Source: FEN-1219 sp035644475 (GTDB lineage: Bacteria; Pseudomonadota; Gammaproteobacteria; Steroidobacterales; Rariloculaceae). Taken from it: 64,000 nucleotides of DNA. The first letter of the stretch is position 1. Every line of letters starts with the position of its first letter. The notes beneath the pieces were generated by a model. The model did not search any database. It was not told the origin of the DNA and saw nothing but the letters and a program-made list of their open reading frames with translations. The stretch is from the NCBI GenBank assembly GCA_035644475.1, contig DASQOL010000146.1, forward strand, positions 1-64,000, read 5' to 3'. Shown piece by piece: positions 1 through 8,721 of the stretch. The translations under genes and the position numbers were made by a program.

Positions 1-1
1 C

Positions 2-61
2 AGTGCGATATTGGTCTTGGTGGTCATCGTGTTGATCCTCGGTGAAGTTAAGGTGTGGTAA
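2..61 (+). CDS. C-terminal end of a membrane protein (partial)
   Basis: The only open frame entering from the left edge reads about 17 hydrophobic or small residues (isoleucine, leucine and valine rich) followed by a short polar tail ending in KVW and a TAA stop at 59-61. This looks like a last transmembrane helix. The rest of the gene lies outside the window, so no family can be named. The following small reading frame begins inside this tail at GTG 42, or just after it at ATG 84. Confidence 0.35.
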   Translation, partial: SAILVLVVIVLILGEVKVW

Positions 62-230
62 CCCAACCTTACCAAGACTCACGATGACTGCCGCTCTAGC
101 TCGCGGCCGCCGCTCTTACACCACTACGCGGGACACGATCATAGTGTTCGCGACCTCGGCCTACTATGGCCGCGCATCACAACCGGTTTGGGATTGGATA
201 AAAACGAAACTAGAGACCCGCAATGCCTAG
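42..230 (+). CDS. Small hypothetical protein (62 aa, or 48 aa from ATG 84)
   Basis: An open frame starting at GTG 42 or ATG 84 and ending with TAG at 228-230, inside the first codons of the next ORF (ATG 223), an 8-base overlap that suggests translational coupling. The product is basic at the start, has a short hydrophobic middle and ends with a tryptophan- and lysine-containing segment. I do not recognise the family. Support comes only from the overlap with its neighbours and the absence of a better frame. Confidence 0.3.
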   Translation: MKLRCGNPTLPRLTMTAALARGRRSYTTTRDTIIVFATSAYYGRASQPVWDWIKTKLETRNA

Positions 231-564
231 CCCAGGGCGTGGCCGACTACCGCCCACAGGGCCTAGCGGCCCGCCTACAGACTTTGCAAACGTTCCGCCC
301 CAAACACCGATGCTCGATCACAGCTTTACGCTGCAAGCGGTGATGGAGCTGCACAGATCAGTGGCGGAATTGGCAACTAAAACGGATCGCTTGATTCAGG
401 ACGTTGAGACCCAAGGAACGAAACTCGACGGGATTAGCCATCAGGTTTCGTTCGTCAAGGGTGCCCTATGGGTTTTCGGGGGGCTTATCGTTCTTGCCGC
501 AACAGTCCTGACCGTGCTCGAGATAATCCAGAAAATCTCCCCGCCGGTGAGCGGCGCGGGCTAG
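223..564 (+). CDS. Small membrane-anchored coiled-coil protein
   Basis: 113 residues with a clear layout: a proline- and glycine-rich start, a heptad-like amphipathic helix (about residues 38-75, with evenly spaced leucines, isoleucines and lysines), then one strong transmembrane segment (about 82-103) and a short tail. This fits small bitopic proteins often found in phage and mobile regions, in which a coiled coil faces the cytoplasm. No enzyme motif is visible. Its stop (562-564) overlaps the end of the convergent transposase gene (561). Function unknown. Confidence 0.5.
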   Translation: MPSPGRGRLPPTGPSGPPTDFANVPPQTPMLDHSFTLQAVMELHRSVAELATKTDRLIQDVETQGTKLDGISHQVSFVKGALWVFGGLIVLAATVLTVLEIIQKISPPVSGAG

Positions 565-1532
565 AAATCTGGCGTCAGCTGAATCGGCTTCTGGGAGACA
601 GTAGTCTCCACTGGCTCGCGATATCGCAGCCGCTTGCCATCCGCCGCTTGAATCGCCTCAACGACGCGCTCCCCATCCGGCAGATCGCGGCGGTTGTAGC
701 GGAACTCGAACTCGGCCAGGTAGCGGTGCAGGTGCTTCTTGCTGACCGAGTGATAAATCCCGTTGATCCCGCGCTTCACGATGGAGAAGTAGCCTTCCAC
801 CGTGTTGGTGGTCACGTCACCGCGCGCGTATTCCTTAGCCGAATGGTTGACGGTTTCATGGTCACGGAACTCGCGATCAAGCCCGATGTAGCCAGCATGT
901 TCGTCCGTCATGATCCGAGCGCGGCGGCTTACGTTCTCGCGGATCGCGTTCTTTAGCGTCTTGCCATTCACTTCCGCCAAGACCCGGGTGCGAACCCGGC
1001 CACCGCGCTCAACCATCGCGAGCACGACGGACTTGTTCTCATACTTCCGGTGGGCTTCGGCCTTGCCGCCGACATAGGTCTCATCGACCTCAACAATGCC
1101 GGTAAGTGGATTGCTGTCAGTTGGCGCCATCGCGAAGCGAATGCGATGGAGCATGAATAGAGCCGACTTGTACGAAAGGCCGGTCTGGCGCTTGATTTCG
1201 AGCGCGCTCACGCCCTTCTTGGACGTGGCCGCGCGCCAGAACCCGAAGCACCAGTGGCGCATCGGAATGCGGCTATCCTCGAACACGGTGCCGGTGCGGA
1301 CGCTGAATTGCTGTTTGCAGCCACGGCAGCGCCAACGGTAGTGCGCCTCGCGACCGCCATCCTTGCCGGTCATCTTGTATACGTTCATGTCGCCGCAGCG
1401 CGGGCAGCCCGCGCCATGCGCCCAACGATGGTTCTCAACGAATTCGACCGCCGTTAGCTCGTCGGAGCATGCCGCTGGGAGGTCGCGGATTGGCTGGTCG
1501 TCCTTGGTCGATTGATTCTGTACTTTGGCCAC
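561..1532 (-). CDS. IS1595-family (ISXO2-like) transposase
   Basis: 323 residues. The N-terminal third has a zinc-ribbon with CPRC (about 43-46) and CRGC (about 69-72), typical of IS1595 transposases. The catalytic domain begins at VEVDETYVGG (about 147-156), giving the first acidic residue, followed by an MTDEHAGY segment and a C-terminal region with NTVEGYFSIVKRG and HLHRYLAEFEFRYN, which carry the last catalytic positions of this family. The reading frame is full length and uninterrupted. I could not find matching terminal inverted repeats or a target duplication on either side, so it may be a stranded or domesticated transposase rather than an intact insertion sequence. Confidence 0.88.
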   Translation of the reverse strand: MAKVQNQSTKDDQPIRDLPAACSDELTAVEFVENHRWAHGAGCPRCGDMNVYKMTGKDGGREAHYRWRCRGCKQQFSVRTGTVFEDSRIPMRHWCFGFWRAATSKKGVSALEIKRQTGLSYKSALFMLHRIRFAMAPTDSNPLTGIVEVDETYVGGKAEAHRKYENKSVVLAMVERGGRVRTRVLAEVNGKTLKNAIRENVSRRARIMTDEHAGYIGLDREFRDHETVNHSAKEYARGDVTTNTVEGYFSIVKRGINGIYHSVSKKHLHRYLAEFEFRYNRRDLPDGERVVEAIQAADGKRLRYREPVETTVSQKPIQLTPDF

Positions 1533-1545
1533 GATTTAATTTTGG

Positions 1546-1569
1546 ACTTGATGAAACCAGAAGTCAAGT
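1546..1569. promoter_or_regulatory. Short inverted repeat upstream of the transposase
   Basis: ACTTGA (1546-1551) and TCAAGT (1564-1569) form a perfect six-base inverted repeat just upstream of the transposase start. It could be a regulator site or the remnant of an element end. No second copy was found at the other end of the gene. Confidence 0.25.
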
Positions 1570-1574
1570 GGGTC

Positions 1575-1592
1575 AATCATAAAATTATGATT
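1575..1592. promoter_or_regulatory. Palindromic operator, copy 1 (toxin-antitoxin promoter)
   Basis: The palindrome AATCATAA-AA-TTATGATT lies upstream of the toxin gene. A degenerate second copy sits 49 bases downstream at 1625-1640. Between them is a TAGACT element (1611-1616) that could serve as a -10 box. Paired palindromes around the promoter are what is expected for a toxin-antitoxin operon repressed by its XRE-type antitoxin. Confidence 0.6.
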
Positions 1593-1624
1593 TTCTCTCC
1601 GGATTGGTGCTAGACTGCCTCGTC

Positions 1625-1640
1625 ATCGTAAAATTCTGAT
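1625..1640. promoter_or_regulatory. Palindromic operator, copy 2 (degenerate)
   Basis: ATCGTAAAATTCTGAT differs from copy 1 (ATCATAAAATTATGAT, 1576-1591) at two positions and ends six bases before the toxin start codon. Binding here would block transcription or ribosome access. Confidence 0.5.
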
Positions 1641-1646
1641 TCGCCG

Positions 1647-2030
1647 ATGCGGCACTGGACGTTTCGGGACTTTCTAAGCGATAGCGGGCGGAACCTCATC
1701 CGGGAATGGATTGATGAGCAGCCGGTCGGCGCTCAAACGGATCTGGATGGCTTTATCCGCAGCCTAGAGGCCCAAGAGCGTCTGGGTGGCAAGCTGATGA
1801 AGAAGCTAACGGATGAGCCAGGGCTATTCGAGCTAAGGCTGTTGTCCCATCGGATTCAGTATCGCCCGTTGGTCTGCTACGGACCGAGAAGGCGCGAACT
1901 GACGATCTTGATAGGCGCAATCGAGAAAGGAGATGACTTTGAGCCACGAGACGCAAAACGAATCGCAAGGACTCGCAAAGCAATCGTCGACCGTGACCAT
2001 ACTCGAACCCGCGAGCACCAATTCAACTAG
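1647..2030 (+). CDS. RelE/ParE-superfamily (Gp49/HigB-like) toxin
   Basis: 127 residues. The central and C-terminal part has the phage-derived Gp49-like pattern: a basic GGKLMKKL segment, then an arginine-rich strand (FELRLLSHRIQYRPLVCY), a hydrophobic strand (LTILIGAIEKGDDF) and a closing helix with lysines and arginines. Such proteins are usually ribosome-dependent mRNA endonucleases paired with an XRE-type antitoxin, as here. The antitoxin frame begins inside the last 98 bases of this gene, so the two are strongly coupled. Toxin-first order is typical of the HigBA type. Activity is inferred from family and context. Confidence 0.72.
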   Translation: MRHWTFRDFLSDSGRNLIREWIDEQPVGAQTDLDGFIRSLEAQERLGGKLMKKLTDEPGLFELRLLSHRIQYRPLVCYGPRRRELTILIGAIEKGDDFEPRDAKRIARTRKAIVDRDHTRTREHQFN

Positions 2031-2520
2031 GCATCGCGAGATTTACGAAAGGCTTGGGCGCGGCAAGGAATATCGTGAAGCTTTCGTTGAAAGCGAAATC
2101 AATATCGGCATTCCCTTCCAGATTAAGGCTATGAGAGAAGCACGAGAGTGGACGCAAAAGGAGCTGGGTAGCCGCTCGGCAAAACAGCAAAGCGTGATCA
2201 GCCAACTAGAGACCCCCGGCTATGGAAATCTCACTCTGAGCACACTGAAGAAACTCGCGGCGGCGTTCGATGTCGCTCTAATGGTGCGCTTCGTATCGTT
2301 CCGCGAGCTCGTTAGTAGGGCCGCTCATCTATCTGATTCGGATATGAAAATTCCGAGCTATGGGGTGGATCGAGCGTCGTCGACAGTTACCACAACCAGC
2401 GCGCTCATTACGCAGAGTCAATCGACCGCGAGCGGTGGCCTATTAATCGGCAGGCTCCCTCCGCGCGCTGTAAACGTTAGAACGTCAGCAAACACCTCCG
2501 AGGAAACCGTTCATGGCTGA
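1939..2520 (+). CDS. XRE-family antitoxin / transcriptional regulator
   Basis: About 193 residues from a TTG start at 1939. An ATG at 1933 is in the same frame but directly abuts the AAAGGAG ribosome site (1926-1932), whereas TTG 1939 has a six-base spacer, so TTG is preferred. A helix-turn-helix of the HTH_3 type lies in the middle: FQIKAMREAREWTQKELG followed by QQSVISQLE and LSTLKKLAAAFDVAL. The C-terminal third is serine- and threonine-rich and looks disordered. It likely binds and neutralises the upstream toxin and represses the operon through the two palindromes. The gene overlaps the toxin by about 92 bases and the next ORF by 8. Confidence 0.7.
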   Translation: MSHETQNESQGLAKQSSTVTILEPASTNSTRHREIYERLGRGKEYREAFVESEINIGIPFQIKAMREAREWTQKELGSRSAKQQSVISQLETPGYGNLTLSTLKKLAAAFDVALMVRFVSFRELVSRAAHLSDSDMKIPSYGVDRASSTVTTTSALITQSQSTASGGLLIGRLPPRAVNVRTSANTSEETVHG

Positions 2521-2806
2521 ACTAAAAAGAATTACCGTTGAGAAAGTACACCGAAAGGTGTCCGACAACATTCCGACGTTCTATATCAACAACGTCGAAA
2601 TACGTTCAACGCAATGGGATCTACGCCTTGCCCTCGGTCAAATAGCAGAAGTGCGCGATGGAACCGTGGAGGTGGTCGATCAAGTGCATATCTACCTCTC
2701 GCCGCAACATGCAAAAGTGCTAGCGCGTACTTTGAGTGAACAGGTGCAAGCGTATGAAGAAAATGTCGGGCCGCTTCCCCAAGCGGAGGTGGCCAGTCCG
2801 GAGTGA
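2513..2806 (+). CDS. DUF3467 family protein
   Basis: 97 residues. The middle matches the DUF3467 layout by eye: a strand ending in FYINNVEIRSTQWDLRLALGQI, a charged turn, then HIYLSPQHAKVLARTLSEQVQAYEE. The SPQHAK segment followed by a long helix is typical. The molecular role of this family is not known to me. It starts inside the antitoxin gene (ATG 2513, antitoxin stop 2518-2520) and ends only 9 bases before the tRNA-like gene, so the toxin, antitoxin, this gene and possibly the tRNA could share one transcript. Confidence 0.7.
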   Translation: MAELKRITVEKVHRKVSDNIPTFYINNVEIRSTQWDLRLALGQIAEVRDGTVEVVDQVHIYLSPQHAKVLARTLSEQVQAYEENVGPLPQAEVASPE

Positions 2807-2815
2807 AGAGATAAC

Positions 2816-2901
2816 GCCCGCGTGCCGGAAGCGGTAGACGGACCAGCTTTGGAAGTTGGAGGACCTCCGGGTCCGTGAGGGTTCGACCCCCTCCGCGGGC
2901 A
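2816..2901 (+). tRNA. Leucine-type (class II) tRNA with a UGG anticodon
   Basis: A complete 86-nt cloverleaf. Acceptor stem GCCCGCG (2816-2822) pairs with CGCGGGC (2894-2900), and the discriminator is A2901. The D arm is CCG/CGG around a GGUAGA-containing loop. The anticodon stem CCAGC/GUUGG closes the loop UUUGGAA, giving anticodon UGG (2850-2852) with A at position 37. A long variable arm GGACC-UCCG-GGUCC (2861-2874) is followed by two unpaired bases, and the T arm is GAGGG/CCCUC with loop UUCGACC. The D loop, long arm and A73 are leucine tRNA features. UGG is a proline anticodon. CCA is not encoded (CCC follows). Confidence 0.8.
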
Positions 2902-2920
2902 CCCTTAGTATAGGTGCGCT

Positions 2921-3100
2921 ATGACCAAGGAAAAAGTGAAACGCGGCCCAAAGGAAGATAGGGTCAAAATCGAGGGCAAGTGGGAAAACGCCATCGACAA
3001 GGCTTTGGCCAAGAAGCGGCCGAAGGGCGGCTGGCCGAAGGACGAGAAACCTCCGAAAGATGGGACGGCGGATGAGGAATCCCAAAAACCGACCCGCTAG
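2921..3100 (+). CDS. Small basic hypothetical protein (59 aa)
   Basis: ATG at 2921, TAG at 3098-3100. The product is highly charged (lysine-rich) with a central segment KWENAIDKALAKKRPKGGWPK, which looks like a conserved core because it has regularly spaced tryptophans, lysines and alanines instead of random sequence. It begins 19 bases after the tRNA. Codon use looks like its accessory neighbours. No membrane segment or known domain is visible, and the function is unknown. Confidence 0.5.
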   Translation: MTKEKVKRGPKEDRVKIEGKWENAIDKALAKKRPKGGWPKDEKPPKDGTADEESQKPTR

Positions 3101-3162
3101 CCCCTAGCAGCTGCGCGGATTCCAGATGAGAAACGCTCGCGTCCGTCCCAAGAACCCCACCG

Positions 3163-3218
3163 AACCGCGTTTCGCGGCTCTTCCGTTTTAGTCCCGACGT
3201 TGAGCCGGATTCTCCGGC
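3163..3218. terminator. Two short GC hairpins ending the accessory block
   Basis: CCGCG-TTT-CGCGG (about 3163-3175, followed by a CTCTTCCGTTTTA stretch) and GCCGGA-TTC-TCCGGC (3204-3218) lie between the small ORF and dtd. The first has a T-rich tail and could terminate transcription from the left. The rest of the 3101-3307 gap shows no gene. Confidence 0.4.
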
Positions 3219-3307
3219 CCAACTGCCTGAGGCGATGTGGGTTTCAATAGGTACATACTTCCGGAATATCAATCGTCGCGTGGGAGAAAATCCGAAATGA
3301 GACGGGT

Positions 3308-3745
3308 GTGATCGGGCTCCTGCAACGGGTATCGGAAGCACGAGTGCGAGTCGACCGCGAAGACATCGGCGTCATCGGCCCCGGCCTCCTGGTGCTGGTC
3401 GGAGTGGAGCGCGACGACACCGAAGCCGCCGCCGATCGCCTGGCGGAACGACTCGTCGCCTATCGGGTCTTTGCTGATGCAGCCGGTCGAATGAATTTGT
3501 CGGTTCGTGACATCGGCGGCAGCGTGCTCCTGGTACCGCAGTTCACTCTAGCGGCGGATACCAGCGGCGGTTTGCGGCCGAGCTTCTCGTCGGCGGCGCC
3601 GCCGGCCCAAGGCGCCGCGCTGTTCGACCGCCTCGTGGCGAGCGTGCGGGCGAGCGGCGTGCCCTATGCCTGCGGCCGGTTCGGCTCGCACATGCAAGTC
3701 ACGTTGACGAACGACGGCCCGGTCACGTTCTGGCTCGAGGCGTGA
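3308..3745 (+). CDS. dtd: D-aminoacyl-tRNA deacylase
   Basis: 145 residues from GTG 3308, the usual length for this family. It hydrolyses D-amino acids (and glycine from tRNA-Ala) off mischarged tRNAs in the cytoplasm. Diagnostic features are the N-terminal IGLLQRVSEARVRVD, the VPQFTLAADTSGGLRPSF segment containing the SQFTL-like motif (here PQFTL), and the C-terminal NDGPVTFWLE containing the Gly-Pro motif of the active site. This is the first clearly core gene of the window. Confidence 0.95.
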   Translation: MIGLLQRVSEARVRVDREDIGVIGPGLLVLVGVERDDTEAAADRLAERLVAYRVFADAAGRMNLSVRDIGGSVLLVPQFTLAADTSGGLRPSFSSAAPPAQGAALFDRLVASVRASGVPYACGRFGSHMQVTLTNDGPVTFWLEA

Positions 3746-3770
3746 GCTCCGCCGTTTGCCGGCGGGAGCC
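3746..3770 (+). terminator. Imperfect hairpin after dtd
   Basis: GCTCCGCCG and a near-complement CGGCGGGAGC flank a short loop directly after the dtd stop. There is no T run, so it may be a weak or Rho-assisted terminator. Confidence 0.3.
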
Positions 3771-3814
3771 ACGAGGGTTTGGCGTATCATGGCCCCTAAG
3801 CAGCGGAGTGCGAC

Positions 3815-4048
3815 ATGGGATTAGGTGGAATCAGCATTTGGGAGCTGTTGATCGTGTTGGCCATCGTAGTGCTCATCTTCGGCACCAAGCGATTGAAGTC
3901 GGTTGGCAGCGACCTCGGCTCCGCGATCAAGAGCTTTCGCGGCGCGATGTCCGACGATAAACCGAAGCAGGACCCGCCGAAGCGCCTCGAGAGTCAGGAG
4001 CCCGACGCCGAGTTCGTCGAGCAGAAGGACAAGACCGGGCACGTCTGA
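3815..4048 (+). CDS. tatA: Sec-independent translocase protein TatA
   Basis: 77 residues. A short N-terminal transmembrane helix (ISIWELLIVLAIVVLIFG) is followed by the conserved FGTKRLKSVGSDLGSAIKSFRGAM amphipathic helix and an acidic or lysine-rich tail, the standard TatA plan. TatA oligomers form the variable pore that moves folded, twin-arginine-signalled proteins across the inner membrane. It is first in the tatABC operon, with 12 bases to tatB. Confidence 0.95.
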   Translation: MGLGGISIWELLIVLAIVVLIFGTKRLKSVGSDLGSAIKSFRGAMSDDKPKQDPPKRLESQEPDAEFVEQKDKTGHV

Positions 4049-4060
4049 GCCCGTACGGCT

Positions 4061-4480
4061 ATGTTCGACGTCGGCTTCGGTGAGCTCGTTCTGCTGTTCG
4101 TGATCGGCCTGCTCGTGCTCGGCCCGCAGCGGCTGCCGAAAGTGGCCGCCGAGCTCGGCAAGTGGGTCGGACGCGCGCGGCGCACCGCGAGCGAGCTGCG
4201 CCGGCAGCTCGAGCGCGAGATCGAGCTTAGCGAGATCACCCAGCCGCCGCCGTCTCCGCCCCCGCCCGCGACGGCGCCGCCCCAAGCGGAGCCGACGTCG
4301 ATCCCACCCGACCCTTACACGCCTGAAGCGCAGCACGGCCACGAGGCCCACTCGTCCGCCAACGGCGGAGCCTCCGATTCGGCCGCCGCCGAGCCGCCGA
4401 CGCCCGCGCCGGCGGAGCCCGCGCCGGCCGAGACGCCCTCGCAACCGCAGGATCCGGTTCACTCGCCGCCGCAGCACTGA
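4061..4480 (+). CDS. tatB: Sec-independent translocase protein TatB
   Basis: 139 residues starting MFDVGFGELVLLFVIGLLVLGPQRLP, the TatB signature, followed by an amphipathic helix and a long proline/alanine-rich tail (about residues 65-139) of low complexity. TatB and TatC form the receptor for twin-arginine signal peptides. The stop codon overlaps the tatC start by one base (TGATG), indicating coupled translation. Confidence 0.95.
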   Translation: MFDVGFGELVLLFVIGLLVLGPQRLPKVAAELGKWVGRARRTASELRRQLEREIELSEITQPPPSPPPPATAPPQAEPTSIPPDPYTPEAQHGHEAHSSANGGASDSAAAEPPTPAPAEPAPAETPSQPQDPVHSPPQH

Positions 4481-5256
4481 TGAGCAAGAAACCCGACAAC
4501 CACGAGCAGAACAAAGAAGAGCTCGCGGAAGGGACGCTCATGTCGCATCTGCTCGAGCTGCGCTCGCGCCTGACGAAGGCCGTGCTCGCGATCGTTGCCG
4601 TGCTGATCGCGCTGACGCCGTTCGCCAATCGCGTCTTCGACATCGTGTCCGCGCCGCTGCGCGACGTGCTCGGCGATCGGGAAATGATCGTCATCAAGCC
4701 GGCCTCGCCGTTCCTCACGCCGTTCAAGGCCACGTTCTTCGCCGCGCTGTTCATTGCGATGCCCGTCGTGCTGTTCCAGATCTGGCGGTTCGTCGCGCCC
4801 GGCCTGTACCGCCGCGAGAAGCGGTTCGCCCTGCCGCTGCTGATCTCGAGCATCGTGCTGTTCTACATCGGCATGGCGTTCGCGTACCTCGTGGTGTTCA
4901 AGGTGATGTTCGGCTTCTTCGCCAAGTCGGTGCCCGGCGGAGTGGTGATGTCGCCCGACATCGACGCCTACCTCGACTTCGTGCTCGGGATGTTCCTCGG
5001 GTTCGGGCTCGCCTTCGAGACGCCGATCGCGACGATGATGCTGGTGTGGAGCGGGCTCGTTCCGATCAAGGCGATGACCGGGGCCCGCGCCTACGTCTTT
5101 CTCGGTTGCTTCGTCGCGGGCATGCTGCTCGCGGCGGACGTGTTCTCGATGACGCTGCTCGCCGTGCCGATGTACTTGCTGTACGAGGCCGGCCTCTTGG
5201 TCGCGAGAATCATGATGCCCGAAAAAATTCCGGTGGAAAAAGAAGCTGGGACTTGA
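4480..5256 (+). CDS. tatC: Sec-independent translocase protein TatC
   Basis: 258 residues with six predicted membrane helices and the conserved early segment LMSHLLELRSRL plus the later FGLAFETPI region containing the key glutamate. TatC is the core signal-peptide-binding subunit of the twin-arginine translocon in the inner membrane. It is the last gene of the tatABC operon, and the downstream transporter starts 50 bases later with its own ribosome site (AGAAAGGAAA). Confidence 0.96.
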   Translation: MSKKPDNHEQNKEELAEGTLMSHLLELRSRLTKAVLAIVAVLIALTPFANRVFDIVSAPLRDVLGDREMIVIKPASPFLTPFKATFFAALFIAMPVVLFQIWRFVAPGLYRREKRFALPLLISSIVLFYIGMAFAYLVVFKVMFGFFAKSVPGGVVMSPDIDAYLDFVLGMFLGFGLAFETPIATMMLVWSGLVPIKAMTGARAYVFLGCFVAGMLLAADVFSMTLLAVPMYLLYEAGLLVARIMMPEKIPVEKEAGT

Positions 5257-5306
5257 CCGCGCGCGGCTCGCTCGAGCCGCGCCGCTCCGAAGAAAGGAAA
5301 CCCTCG

Positions 5307-6797
<1,491 letters not shown>

Positions 6798-6807
6798 GGG
6801 CGGACGG

Positions 6808-8721
6808 ATGAGCGCCGGCGCGCCACTGCTGCCGCAGCTCACGTTACGCGCCGTGGTACTCGGCCTCGTGCTGTCCGCCGTGCTCGCCGGCGCGAACGCT
6901 TACCTCGGCCTGTTCGCCGGCATGACCGTCGCCGCGTCGATCCCCGCGTCGGTGATCTCGATGGCCGTGCTCAAGGTGTTTCGCGACACGAACATCCTCG
7001 AGCACAACAGCGTGCAGACGATCGCGTCGGCCGGCGAGGCGCTCGCGGCGGGCACGATCTTCACGTTTCCGGCGCTCGTGATCCTCGGCTATTGGAACAC
7101 TTTCGACTATCTCTGGGTCACGGTGATCGCCGGGCTCGGCGGGCTGCTCGGCGTGCTGTTCACGATTCCGCTGCGCCGTTCGCTGATCGTGGAACAGCAG
7201 CTCGCGTTTCCCGAGGGCACCGCCACCGCCGAGGTGCTCAAGCTCGGCGGGGCGGCGGGCGGCGCGCGGCATCTCGCGTGGGCGGCAGCGGCCGGCGCCC
7301 TGATCAAGCTCACGCAGACCGGTCTGCGCCTCTGGCCCGAAACCGCACAGCTCGCGGGTTACCTGGGCTCGCGCGCGATCGGCTACGTGGGCACTAATCT
7401 CTCGCCCGCGTTGCTCGGCGTCGGCTACATCGTGGGCCTCAACATCGCGATGCTCGTGTTCATCGGTGGCGCGATCTCGTGGTGGGTTGCGATCCCGATC
7501 TACTCGGGGCTATTCCTCGACCACGACCCCGAGCTCGCCGCGCAGCTCGCGAGCGGCGCCGGCGCGGCCGACCTTGCCAACGCGATCTGGGGACGGCAGA
7601 TCCGCTACCTCGGCGTCGGCGCGATGCTGGTCGGCGGCGTCTGGGCGCTGATCTCGATCCGCAAGTCGCTGTGGTCGGGCATTCGCAGCGGGCTGCGCGC
7701 CGCGCGCCGTCCCACCGACGCGGGCTACGACCACACGGACCACGACGCGCCGATGAAGGTCGTGTTGCTGTGCACCGTGCTGTTCGTGATCCCGATCTTC
7801 GGGCTGTACTTCGCGATCGTCGGCACGCTCGGCGTGGCGCTCGCGATGACGGTTGTCATGCTGATCACGGGATTCCTGTTTTCGTCGGTGGCCGGCTACA
7901 TGACCGGGCTCGTGGGATCGTCGAACAATCCCCTGTCGGGCATCACGATCGCGACGGTGCTGCTCACGGCCGCGCTGCTCGCGGTGCTGCTCGGTCGCGA
8001 CGCCGCCAATGGCGCCGCGGCCGCCGTGCTCGTCGGCGCCGTCGTCTGCTGCGCGGCGGCGATCGGCGGCGATACGCTGCAGGACTTGAAGGCCGGTTAT
8101 CTGCTCGGCGCGACGCCGTGGCGTCAGCAACTCGGGCAGGCGCTCGGCGTGGTGTCGGCAGTGCTCGTGATGGCGCCCATCTTGAACGTGCTCGTGGCCG
8201 CGTACGGGATCGGGGCGCCGAGCCCGGAGCACCCGGCGTCGCTGCCCGCCCCGCAGGCGAACCTCATGGCGTCGGTCGCGCGCGGCGTGTTCGGCGGCGG
8301 GTTGCCGTGGGGAATGATCGCCGTGGGCGCGCTCGTCGGCACGGCGATCATCGCGCTCGACGAGTATCTCGCCCGGCGGGGTGCGGCCTGGCGCGCGCCG
8401 GTGCTCGCGGTCGCCGTCGGCATCTATCTGCCGCTCGAGCTCGCCACGCCGATTCTCGCGGGCGGGCTCATCGCGCATTTCGCCGCGCGCCGCAATCCGT
8501 TGGCGGACGCGGGCGCGCGGCCCGGCGTGTTGTTCGCGGCGGGTCTCATCACGGGGGAGGCGCTGGTGGGCATCGTCATGGCGATTCCGATCGTGCTCTC
8601 GGGTAAGCCCGACCTGATCGCCCTGGGCGTGACCGTGCCCGCCGGAGTCGGGCTGCTTGCCGTGGGCGGTGTCGCGGTCGCGCTCTATCGCGTCGCGAGC
8701 GCGCGGGAGAACGCGGCGTGA
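6808..8721 (+). CDS. OPT-family oligopeptide transporter
   Basis: 637 residues, nearly all hydrophobic, with about 15 membrane segments. The N-terminal region (LSAVLAGANAYLGLFAGMTVAASIPASVISM and NSVQTIASAGEALAAG) is typical of the OPT family. The middle has the VGSSNNPLSGITIATV segment. Members carry oligopeptides or metal-chelate substrates, and the family is less common in gammaproteobacteria than POT. It sits between a POT peptide transporter and an aminotransferase (4-base overlap at 8718), suggesting a small unit for peptide uptake and use. The substrate is not predictable from sequence. Confidence 0.87.
   Translation: MSAGAPLLPQLTLRAVVLGLVLSAVLAGANAYLGLFAGMTVAASIPASVISMAVLKVFRDTNILEHNSVQTIASAGEALAAGTIFTFPALVILGYWNTFDYLWVTVIAGLGGLLGVLFTIPLRRSLIVEQQLAFPEGTATAEVLKLGGAAGGARHLAWAAAAGALIKLTQTGLRLWPETAQLAGYLGSRAIGYVGTNLSPALLGVGYIVGLNIAMLVFIGGAISWWVAIPIYSGLFLDHDPELAAQLASGAGAADLANAIWGRQIRYLGVGAMLVGGVWALISIRKSLWSGIRSGLRAARRPTDAGYDHTDHDAPMKVVLLCTVLFVIPIFGLYFAIVGTLGVALAMTVVMLITGFLFSSVAGYMTGLVGSSNNPLSGITIATVLLTAALLAVLLGRDAANGAAAAVLVGAVVCCAAAIGGDTLQDLKAGYLLGATPWRQQLGQALGVVSAVLVMAPILNVLVAAYGIGAPSPEHPASLPAPQANLMASVARGVFGGGLPWGMIAVGALVGTAIIALDEYLARRGAAWRAPVLAVAVGIYLPLELATPILAGGLIAHFAARRNPLADAGARPGVLFAAGLITGEALVGIVMAIPIVLSGKPDLIALGVTVPAGVGLLAVGGVAVALYRVASARENAA

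Noticed and set aside
5046..5306. In-frame upstream extension of the POT transporter
   Set aside because: It lies within tatC and reads as an arginine-rich shadow; ATG 5307 has a good ribosome site and the family N-terminus.
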